From: Gammaproteobacteria bacterium
GTDB lineage: Bacteria; Pseudomonadota; Gammaproteobacteria; UBA5335; SLRW01
NCBI GenBank assembly: GCA_007134115.1
Contig: SLLK01000085.1
Location: forward strand, 1 to 8,092
Length of the DNA stretch: 8,092 nucleotides
Reading direction: 5' to 3'
Position 1 is the first letter of the stretch. The number at the start of each line of letters is the position of its first letter. The position numbers and the translations under genes are program-made. Under the pieces are notes generated by a model, which searched no databases, had not been told where the DNA came from, and saw only the letters and a list, made by a program, of their open reading frames with translations. Below, one piece after another: positions 1 through 5,398 of the stretch.

Positions 1-2
1 AC

Positions 3-1256
3 ATTGGTGTTCTGGCCCTGCTGATCACCCTGGTGCGCGAGTTGCCCGGCATTGTCGCGGCGGGCGTGCAGCTGACCATTGTTCTGGTGTTCGTTCGCTA
101 CGCCTGCGCCACGCTGTTGCACACCGCCCAGGGCCATATCGAGCCACCCGTGGTGGATTACGACATGGTGACCCAGAGACTGGGTATGGCCTTCCGGCAA
201 ATGGCGGTGGTCCTGGTCATGCTGATTGGCCTGATGCTGGTGTTCGACACGCTGGGTGCGGTGGCGGGGATTGCCGCCAGCCTGTTCGTGATGCTGGCCT
301 TGCCTGCGGCGTTCATTTTGCTGGTGATGGAAGACAGTGTGCCCGTTGCCGTGAACCCTTTTCGCCAGGGGGTGCTGATTGCCCGTATCGGCTGGCCCTA
401 CCTGCTGCTGTATTTCTTTCTGGTGGTGCTCTCGGGGGGGTCCGCCGTAGTGACCAACATGCTGGTGGACGTGCTGCCGGGCGCCGCGCTGGTGTTCCTT
501 TCCGCTTTCAGCAGCATGTATTTCACCCTCATCATGTTCACGCTGATGGGGTACGTGGTGTACCAGTACCACGAGGCGCTGGGCTTCGCGGTAGAGCAGG
601 AGCATGAGGACGACGAGCCGGATTCGCTGCCGCCGGATCCGGCGGCGACGCGGTCCCATGTGCTGGTATGCGAAGGGCGTGTCAAGGAAGCCCTGGATGT
701 GCTCTCGGCCCGGCTGCGAGATGGCGGCGATGACGATGCCCTGAGGGATCGCTTCCACCGGTTGCTGGTGCTGGCCGGTGATCGTCCGCGTCTGGCGGCC
801 CATGCGCAACGCCATATACCGCGCCTGGTGGCGGAGCAAAAAGTGGGCAAGGCGCTGGCCGTGTATCGTGATTGTCTGCAGGTGGACCCGGATTTTGCAC
901 TGGAGGATCCAGGCGCGGTGCTGCCGCTGGCCCGTGCGGCAAAGAACAGCGGCGCCTTTGATCTTGTGCTGGCGCTGACTCGCGGATTTCGCAACAGGCA
1001 CCCAAAGCATGCCGATGTGCCGGAGGTGTATTTTCTTGCCGCCCAGGTGTTGAGTGAAGGCTATCGAGACGATGCACGCGCCCGTGACCTGCTGCATAAC
1101 CTGATCCGGCATTACCCGAACCACCAGCAGATCGAAGGTATGCGCAATTATCGGCAAATGCTTGAGCGTGTGCAGACCGCGCCGGGCAAGGATGCGGCGA
1201 CCGCTACCGACCAGCAGCCCCGCCGCCAGGCCGGTGGCCGGGTGCACAAAGGGTGA
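3..1256 (+). CDS. Polytopic membrane protein with C-terminal TPR-like domain (5' partial)
   Basis: The frame is open from the left edge (base 3), so the true start lies outside the window; the GTG at 33 is an internal Val codon. The visible 417 residues begin inside a hydrophobic helix. Likely membrane segments are near residues 14-32, 65-82, 85-108, 130-150 and 160-187. A very acidic, proline-containing linker (about 198-214, including HEDDEPD) follows, then an all-helical repeat region (about 224-390) with the small/large residue spacing of TPR-type hairpins, and a polar tail rich in Ala, Arg and Gln. I do not recognise a specific family. The helical module resembles the C-terminal module of the rhomboid protein encoded convergently 17 bp away, so a shared scaffolding or partner-binding role at the membrane is inferred. 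No enzyme motif is seen. Certain as a coding region, unsure in function. Confidence 0.9.
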   Translation: MGVLALLITLVRELPGIVAAGVQLTIVLVFVRYACATLLHTAQGHIEPPVVDYDMVTQRLGMAFRQMAVVLVMLIGLMLVFDTLGAVAGIAASLFVMLALPAAFILLVMEDSVPVAVNPFRQGVLIARIGWPYLLLYFFLVVLSGGSAVVTNMLVDVLPGAALVFLSAFSSMYFTLIMFTLMGYVVYQYHEALGFAVEQEHEDDEPDSLPPDPAATRSHVLVCEGRVKEALDVLSARLRDGGDDDALRDRFHRLLVLAGDRPRLAAHAQRHIPRLVAEQKVGKALAVYRDCLQVDPDFALEDPGAVLPLARAAKNSGAFDLVLALTRGFRNRHPKHADVPEVYFLAAQVLSEGYRDDARARDLLHNLIRHYPNHQQIEGMRNYRQMLERVQTAPGKDAATATDQQPRRQAGGRVHKG

Positions 1257-1257
1257 C

Positions 1258-1274
1258 GGCCGGCGCTGCCGGTC
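1258..1274. terminator. Short GC hairpin between convergent genes
   Basis: A 7-bp stem including one G-U pair closes a 3-base loop: GGCCGGC at 1258-1264 pairs with GCCGGTC at 1268-1274. It fills the gap between the two convergent stop codons. No T-run follows on either strand, so it may only weakly block read-through, or its symmetry may be chance in GC-rich DNA. Confidence 0.3.
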
Positions 1275-2785
1275 TATTCTCGCGGTTTGGTGTTCCACTC
1301 CAGCAGTTTTCGCGCCTGCTGCGCTTCGCCGGTGCCCGGGAAGCGCCGGCTGACCGTGCGTAACCATTCCCCGGCGCGTTCACGCGCCTGTTCCTTGAGG
1401 CGGGCTTTGGCCAGCGACAGCGCGATGCCGGGCACTCGGCGGCTGACGCGCTGCTGTTTGAGCAACAGCTTGAGAATGTTCTCGGCCTCCGACAGATAGC
1501 CGCCGCGGACGAAGGTTTCGGCCAGATCGACATACTGGGACGCGGGCAATCGGATGCCTGGCCGCGCGGTTGCCAGATAATCCACAAACGTCTGGTGCAC
1601 CAGGCGCACGGTATCGGGGTCGGTTTCCGGCAAGGAAAGAATCTCGCGCGCGGTTTCGTGGTACTGGTCGCTGGCCGGCTCGAATCGGGCCAGGGCGTAG
1701 AGCTGCTGCAGTAACTGGCGGTCGGCCGGTTTGTCGCGCAGCAGTTGGCGCAGCACTTCACGGGCTTCGGCAATACGCAGCTTCTCTACCAGGGCCAGTG
1801 CACGGGCGTGCTCATCGCGTTCCTGCGCCTGCTCGTGCTGTTCATCCATAAAGTCGGTATTGAGCGGCCCGCCGAACTGGCGATGCAGTCCCGCGATCAG
1901 GGCGCCGCCGAGCAGCCCGCCGATGTGGGCGAAATAGGCGATATTGCCCACCTCATCGGTCCACCACTGGTAAAACTCGATGGCCAGCCATACCGGCAGC
2001 ATGGCAATGGCCGGGGCGCGCACAAAGCCGAAATAGAACAGCACCAGGTAGAAGAAACGAATGCGACGCAGGCCATAAAGTACCGTAAACGCGCCCATCA
2101 CCGCCGAGATAGCGCCGGAAGCGCCGACCAGGGGGATCGCGCTGCTCGGCTCAATGGCCCAGTGCAGCGCCACGGCAAACAGCCCGCCGAGCAGGTAGGA
2201 CACCAGGTAGGCGGCCTTGCCCAGCACCATTTCCACCACAAAGCCGACCATCAACAGTATGATCATGTTGCCCACCAGGTGCATCAGGCTCCCGTGCAGG
2301 AACATGTGGCTCACGGCTGTTGTTGCTGTTGGTTCGGCGGGCGTGAAGCCGTAGCTGTGCGTCAGGGACCGGGTGCGGATCTGGCCGTGTGTCTGTCGTG
2401 CTTCAAGCCACTCCTGGTAGCGCGGATGCCGGGGCGTGATGATCTGTTCGTTGTCCAGTTGCTCAAGAAACGCGTCGTCACTGTGCAGGCTGAAGTAAAT
2501 GATCACCCCGTCCCATGACTCGTCGGGGTCCGGTGGGTCGTCCAGAAAGCGCTGCACCTGTTCGGCTTCGTCGAAGCGTTGCTGTTCTTCCAGGTATGCC
2601 TGCCAGGCGGGGAATTCGATGGCCGGCAGTTCCGATTCCATGTAATGCACCAGCGCCTGCTGCTCGTACTGGCGGTCATCGGCCTGCAACACCAGGAACA
2701 CGAAGCAGTTGACCAGAATCAGCAGTAGCGTGATCAGGGGCGGGTTGGCCCAGTCGATGCGCCGCTCGGCCGGAATCAGAAGCAT
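1274..2785 (-). CDS. Rhomboid-family intramembrane serine protease with C-terminal TPR-like domain
   Basis: A 503-residue rhomboid, an integral membrane protease that cuts transmembrane substrates inside the bilayer with a Ser-His dyad. The core matches E. coli GlpG closely. SLMHLVGN carries His169 and Asn173 (GlpG His150 and Asn154), with His160 and His164 at the GlpG His141/His145 positions. GASG gives the nucleophile Ser223 and AHIGG gives His287. The first helix is near 17-35. The remaining core helices run from about 167 to 302. The first loop is unusually long (about 36-158) and highly charged. After the last helix a soluble, all-helical module (about 320-500) resembles TPR hairpins and should be cytoplasmic by the usual rhomboid topology. 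The start is supported by AAGGA 7 bases upstream of ATG. Substrates are unknown; the convergent neighbour with a similar tail is a candidate partner by inference. Confidence 0.93.
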   Translation of the reverse strand: MLLIPAERRIDWANPPLITLLLILVNCFVFLVLQADDRQYEQQALVHYMESELPAIEFPAWQAYLEEQQRFDEAEQVQRFLDDPPDPDESWDGVIIYFSLHSDDAFLEQLDNEQIITPRHPRYQEWLEARQTHGQIRTRSLTHSYGFTPAEPTATTAVSHMFLHGSLMHLVGNMIILLMVGFVVEMVLGKAAYLVSYLLGGLFAVALHWAIEPSSAIPLVGASGAISAVMGAFTVLYGLRRIRFFYLVLFYFGFVRAPAIAMLPVWLAIEFYQWWTDEVGNIAYFAHIGGLLGGALIAGLHRQFGGPLNTDFMDEQHEQAQERDEHARALALVEKLRIAEAREVLRQLLRDKPADRQLLQQLYALARFEPASDQYHETAREILSLPETDPDTVRLVHQTFVDYLATARPGIRLPASQYVDLAETFVRGGYLSEAENILKLLLKQQRVSRRVPGIALSLAKARLKEQARERAGEWLRTVSRRFPGTGEAQQARKLLEWNTKPRE

Positions 2786-2813
2786 GCGTTATCCTTGCGC
2801 TTGCGTGACTGTC

Positions 2814-2829
2814 TCGCGCCAGAGCGCGA
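2814..2829. repeat. Perfect GC hairpin upstream of the rhomboid gene
   Basis: TCGCGC-CAGA-GCGCGA, a 6-bp perfect inverted repeat with a 4-base loop, lies 29-44 bases upstream of the rhomboid ATG. It would sit in the 5' untranslated RNA if the promoter proposed at 2863-2891 is right. It could be an operator half-site pair or an RNA hairpin; neither can be decided from sequence. Confidence 0.35.
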
Positions 2830-2862
2830 AGGAAATGAACCAGAGGTTTCCTGACCTTTTTT

Positions 2863-2891
2863 ACGCTAGCCCAGCCACCCCTGCGTGGCAA
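2863..2891 (-). promoter_or_regulatory. Possible sigma-70 promoter for the rhomboid gene
   Basis: On the minus strand, TTGCCA (complement of 2886-2891; 5 of 6 to the -35 consensus) is followed after 17 bases by TAGCGT (complement of 2863-2868; weak -10, 3 of 6). It would put the transcript start about 70 bases upstream of the ATG. The -35 and spacing are good but the -10 is poor. Confidence 0.3.
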
Positions 2892-2933
2892 GCAGCGGAG
2901 TGGTTGTCTTTTTGGGCCCGTCGCCGCATTCTC

Positions 2934-2958
2934 AAACCGAAACCGAAACCCGAAACCG
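2934..2958 (+). repeat. Four tandem AAACCG units
   Basis: Four consecutive copies of AAACCG: 2934-2939, 2940-2945, 2946-2952 (with one extra C) and 2953-2958. They end 10 bases before the ATG of the small membrane protein at 2969 and occupy the place where a Shine-Dalgarno site would be expected. No AGGAGG-like site is present there. Confidence 0.7.
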
Positions 2959-2968
2959 TTGGTGCCCC

Positions 2969-3166
2969 ATGACCGAACTGTCCCTGATCGAACTGATACT
3001 GCTCGGCGGTATTCTTGCGCTGGTCTTGCTGTGGCTGGGTCCCGGGCTGCGCGGCGCTTTCCGGCAAAGCGCCGAGGCCCGCGAGCGCGACTGGGCAGGC
3101 GTGTTGCTGCCCATCGCGCTGGTCGTGCTGTTTGTGGTGGGTATGTTGTGGGTCGCGGGACGCTAG
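2969..3166 (+). CDS. Small two-helix membrane protein of unknown function
   Basis: A 65-residue protein starting at ATG 2969. The frame is open further upstream to an ATG at 2885, but that extension (28 residues, ending in a Thr/Glu-rich stretch read from the AAACCG repeats) looks non-coding. Two hydrophobic segments (about 6-24 and 44-62) flank a short charged loop rich in Arg and Glu (about 28-43, with RQSAEARERDW). The short N-terminus is acidic, and Arg/Lys-type charge lies in the loop and at the C-terminal end. It resembles no family I can name. It is divergent from the rhomboid gene and convergent with the crotonase gene. The start lacks a clear ribosome binding site. The hydrophobic-loop-hydrophobic pattern and G/C third positions argue it is real. 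Confidence 0.65.
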   Translation: MTELSLIELILLGGILALVLLWLGPGLRGAFRQSAEARERDWAGVLLPIALVVLFVVGMLWVAGR

Positions 3167-3171
3167 GGATA

Positions 3172-3198
3172 CGCTGATCTATTCGTCACGTCTCAGCG
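3172..3198. terminator. Hairpin between convergent small membrane protein and crotonase genes
   Basis: CGCTGA (3172-3177) can pair perfectly with TCAGCG (3193-3198) across a 15-base loop, placed inside the 52-bp gap between two convergent stops. No T-run follows on either strand and the loop is long, so this is a weak candidate bidirectional terminator. Confidence 0.3.
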
Positions 3199-3218
3199 GG
3201 TCCTGTCGCGTGCATCCT

Positions 3219-4037
3219 CTACTTGCCGGTGAAGCGCGCCGGGCGTTTCTCCACAAAGTGCGCTACGCCTTCGCGGAAATCCTCGCTGTCAAAGCTGGCC
3301 AGCATCTCCCGGTTGGCGGTCTCGACCGATTCGGCAAGGCTCTGGAAGGGCGCTTCCCAGACCTGCTGCTTGATGATGGCCATGGAGCGTGGGGAGACGT
3401 TGCTGGCCAGGTCGGCGGCATATTCGCGCACGCTTTGGGCCAGTTGATCGGCTGGCACCAGCCGGTTGACCAGGCCCATTTCGGCGGCCTCCCGGGCATA
3501 TACCTTGCGCGCTGAAATCAGCAGATCCAGGGCCCGACTGGTGCCGACCAGGCGTGGCAGCAGCCAGGCGATGCCGTGTTCGGCAATCAGGCCGCGCCGG
3601 GAAAAAGCGGTGGTAAACAGCACGTCGTCGGCGGCAATGCGCAAGTCGCAGTACAGGGCGAGCACCATGCCCAGCCCGGCCACCGGGCCGTGCAATGCGC
3701 CGATTACCGGCTTGCTCACCGCCGGGAAGTAGGTGTATTTGAGGCGGTAGTCAGCGCGACCCTCGCCCGCAGTCTGGCCGCCGCCCACCGCTTCGCGGTC
3801 GCTTTTGTCGCTGCCCTGGATGCCGGTCAGCAGGTCCATGTCGGCGCCGGCGCAGAAGCCGCGACCGGCACCGGTGAGCACGATGACGCGCACCTGGTCG
3901 TCGTGCTCGGCCGTGCGCATGGCCTCGCGCACCTCGCGATCCATGATGTCGGTCCACGCGTTGAGGCGCTCGGGACGGTTGAGGGTGATGGTGGCGACGC
4001 CCTCGGCGCTGTGGTACTGGATATGCTCGTAACTCAT
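3219..4037 (-). CDS. Enoyl-CoA hydratase/isomerase (crotonase) family protein, atypical active site
   Basis: A 272-residue crotonase-fold protein acting on acyl-CoA thioesters in the cytoplasm. ATG at 4037 is chosen over longer openings (to 4151) because AAGGAG lies 5 bases upstream and the protein then begins with the usual first strand. Family marks: LNRPERLNA (19-27); the first oxyanion-hole segment FCAGAD (61-66); the second, AGLG (120-123); and the C-terminal FVEKRPARFTGK. Aligned by eye to rat mitochondrial hydratase, the two catalytic glutamates (144 and 164) are replaced by Val125 and Phe145. Glu153 instead sits eight residues after Phe145, the place of Asp204 in dienoyl-CoA isomerase and Asp145 in 4-chlorobenzoyl-CoA dehalogenase. 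Ordinary hydratase activity is therefore doubtful, and isomerase, hydrolase or other chemistry is possible. It is transcribed divergently from an acyl-CoA thioesterase gene, which suggests a shared fatty-acid or other acyl-CoA pathway. Confidence 0.93.
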   Translation of the reverse strand: MSYEHIQYHSAEGVATITLNRPERLNAWTDIMDREVREAMRTAEHDDQVRVIVLTGAGRGFCAGADMDLLTGIQGSDKSDREAVGGGQTAGEGRADYRLKYTYFPAVSKPVIGALHGPVAGLGMVLALYCDLRIAADDVLFTTAFSRRGLIAEHGIAWLLPRLVGTSRALDLLISARKVYAREAAEMGLVNRLVPADQLAQSVREYAADLASNVSPRSMAIIKQQVWEAPFQSLAESVETANREMLASFDSEDFREGVAHFVEKRPARFTGK

Positions 4038-4126
4038 GGGGGCTCCTTCGGTTTGATTGCTGCTGTCGAGACTGGCACGGGTGCCGCGCGCTGACAAATT
4101 CGCTGGACCCGCTGAGACATGACGGA

Positions 4127-4154
4127 TAGACCAGCGTGACTCTGGTGGCATAAT
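4127..4154 (+). promoter_or_regulatory. Possible sigma-70 promoter for the thioesterase gene
   Basis: TAGACC (4127-4132; 4 of 6 to -35) is followed after 16 bases by CATAAT (4149-4154; 5 of 6 to -10). Start of transcription would be near 4161, about 50 bases before the ATG. It lies in the 173-bp region shared with the divergent crotonase gene, so a regulator binding here could control both. Confidence 0.4.
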
Positions 4155-4210
4155 AGCGGCCTTCGGCTCGCTACCGGCCCCCCCGATATCGCAACCTCAA
4201 AGGAGCAGCC

Positions 4211-5017
4211 ATGTCTGCCAACGGGCCCACACGTTTTTCGCGCGATACCACCGTCGAACAGATCAGCGAGACACAATGGCGGGCGCAGCTTGCCCCGGGC
4301 TGGGATATACAGGGCGTGCCCAATGGCGGCTATGTGATGGCGCTGGCGGCGCGCGCGCTGGGCGAGGCCCTGCCGCATCCCGATCCCATCAGCGTGACCG
4401 GCTATTATCTTGAGCGCACGGCCCCCGGCCCGGTGACACTGGAGTTTGAGCGCCTGCGTGCCGGCAACAGTGTGTCCACCGGGGTCATGAAGCTGGTGCA
4501 GGCGGGCGTCGAAAGGGCCCGTTTTATGGCCAGTTACGGCGATCTGGACGCGTTGCGCGGGCCGGACATGGTCAGCGCTCAGCCGCCGCAACTGCCCGCG
4601 CCCGATCAATGCGTGGGTGGCGAAACACCCATAGAGATCAGCAAGCGCCTGGATCTGCGCATGCCGGCAGAGCAGACAGGGTGGATGCAGGGCAAGCCCG
4701 GCGAGCGCGCGCAAATGGAAGGCTGGTTGCGTCTGCGCGAGGGCGGCGAACCGGATCCGGTGTCCCTGCTGTTATTCGCCGATGGTTTTCCGCCGGCAGT
4801 TTTTGCGCGCTTTGGCCCGGCGGGCTGGGTGCCCACCCTGGAACTGACGGTGCAGGTGCGCGCCCGCCCGGCGCCGGGCTGGATCCTCGGCCGTTTCGTT
4901 ACCCGCTATCTGACCGGCGGTCAGATGGAAGAAGATGGCGAGTTGTGGGACAGCAAGGGGCAACTGGTGGCCCTGTCGCGCCAGCTGGCCCGGTTTCGCC
5001 TGCCGCCGGGGCGCTGA
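4211..5017 (+). CDS. Acyl-CoA thioesterase, double-hotdog (TesB-like / 4HBT_3) family
   Basis: A 268-residue thioesterase-family protein expected to hydrolyse acyl-CoA to free acid and CoA in the cytoplasm. The ATG has AAAGGAG about 5 bases upstream. The N-terminal hotdog carries the typical segment GVPNGGYVMALAARAL (about 35-50) at the start of its long helix. The C-terminal hotdog has LLLFADGFPP (186-195), WVPTLELTVQVRA (206-218) and a final strand pair ending in ALSRQLARF. Aligned by eye with E. coli TesB (Asp204, Thr228, Gln278), the catalytic set would be Asp191, Thr209 and Gln258; the Thr-to-Gln spacing matches TesB to within one residue. Length is normal for the family. It is divergent from the crotonase-family gene; the two probably work on related acyl-CoA substrates. 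Substrate chain length cannot be read from sequence. Confidence 0.9.
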   Translation: MSANGPTRFSRDTTVEQISETQWRAQLAPGWDIQGVPNGGYVMALAARALGEALPHPDPISVTGYYLERTAPGPVTLEFERLRAGNSVSTGVMKLVQAGVERARFMASYGDLDALRGPDMVSAQPPQLPAPDQCVGGETPIEISKRLDLRMPAEQTGWMQGKPGERAQMEGWLRLREGGEPDPVSLLLFADGFPPAVFARFGPAGWVPTLELTVQVRARPAPGWILGRFVTRYLTGGQMEEDGELWDSKGQLVALSRQLARFRLPPGR

Positions 5018-5034
5018 GCAGGCCGGCTTCTGCC

Positions 5035-5063
5035 TTGACTTTAGGGCGGTCGCTGATTAACGT
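5035..5063 (+). promoter_or_regulatory. Possible promoter for the leuA leader transcript
   Basis: TTGACT (5035-5040; 5 of 6 to -35) is followed after 17 bases by TAACGT (5058-5063; weak, 3 of 6). It would give a leader of about 330 bases before leuA, consistent with the folded elements seen downstream. Confidence 0.35.
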
Positions 5064-5121
5064 TTGATACAAGGATGACGTGGCAAGTTGTTGAGCAGAT
5101 GGGAACTTCATGCCTAAGCCA

Positions 5122-5158
5122 TGGTCATTCCCGAAGGGAACCGAATAATCGGTCACCA
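5122..5158 (+). ncRNA. Candidate structured RNA: compact three-way junction in the leuA leader
   Basis: Two perfect hairpins abut with no unpaired base between them: TTCCC-GAA-GGGAA (5128-5140) and CCGA-ATAA-TCGG (5141-5152). They are closed by a third stem in which TGGT(5122-5125) pairs with ACCA (5155-5158), with one C-C mismatch and an A-T pair at the junction (5127/5153). Together they make a small cloverleaf-like fold about 240 bases upstream of leuA. I know of no named RNA family that this matches. It could be a leader RNA domain, a protein-binding operator or a chance fold. Confidence 0.35.
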
Positions 5159-5212
5159 CAGACCACCGGATCAATGCTGATGATGACAGGCAAGATCACC
5201 ACCGGCTGTCGT

Positions 5213-5314
5213 ATGGCGTGCAGGTCGCCCGACTTGCATGCGCCAGTGCGTGTGCTCCTGTCACCCGCTTTTCTGCTTTCGCTGCTGCGACTGCCCGGCG
5301 GTCGTCGGGTCTGA
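5213..5314 (+). CDS. Candidate Leu-rich leader peptide upstream of leuA
   Basis: A 33-codon frame from ATG 5213 to TGA 5312-5314. Its second half holds seven leucines, mostly in pairs: LL at codons 15-16, 21-22 and 24-25, plus Leu27 (VLLSPAFLLSLLRLPGG). Placed about 85 bases before leuA, the product of leucine synthesis, this is what a leucine-sensing attenuation peptide looks like. The stop codon falls inside the bulge of the GC hairpin at 5299-5338, so a ribosome stalled at codons 24-27 would cover the left arm of that stem. Weak points: no clear Shine-Dalgarno precedes ATG 5213, the same frame is open back to 5075 with other ATGs at 5174, 5180 and 5183, and no clean terminator is seen. The frame is Leu-rich partly because of CTG-rich DNA. 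Confidence 0.4.
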   Translation: MACRSPDLHAPVRVLLSPAFLLSLLRLPGGRRV

Positions 5315-5338
5315 CGTGCGGTGCACGCCCGGCGGCCG
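5299..5338 (+). promoter_or_regulatory. GC-rich hairpin overlapping the leader peptide stop; possible attenuator element
   Basis: An 11-bp stem pairs 5299-5309 with 5328-5338 (two G-U pairs), continues through a 5-base bulge (TCTGA, containing the peptide stop) into a second stem CGTGC-GGT-GCACG (5315-5327). An alternative pairing exists: GTGCAC at 5321-5326 is self-complementary to GTGCAC at 5346-5351, with three more pairs outside it on a two-sided extension (5319-5320 with 5352-5353). The two folds exclude each other. A T6 run lies at 5363-5368, but no GC stem directly abuts it. Confidence 0.45.
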
Positions 5339-5398
5339 TAACCAGGTGCACTGTCGAAGCTATTTTTTGGAACCAGGCCTGCAGCGAGGCAACAGATC

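Noticed and set aside
33..1256. GTG at 33 as the start of the first gene
   Set aside because: The frame is open to the left edge and the upstream codons encode hydrophobic helix residues, so the gene is simply cut by the window.
1745..2518. 257-residue plus-strand frame inside the rhomboid gene
   Set aside because: It is the mirror of the rhomboid coding strand, with His/Gln-rich low-complexity translation and no recognisable domain.
2885..2968. Upstream start of the 65-aa membrane protein
   Set aside because: The extension reads through the AAACCG repeats, has no ribosome binding site, and spoils the normal short N-terminus before the first helix.
4038..4151. N-terminal extension of the crotonase to 4151
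   Set aside because: The extra 38 residues are unlike crotonases, and AAGGAG lies just before ATG 4037.
5075..5314. 79-residue protein from ATG 5075
   Set aside because: Only the Leu-rich end looks meaningful. The first part reads through the three-way-junction fold and has Shine-Dalgarno bases touching the start codon.
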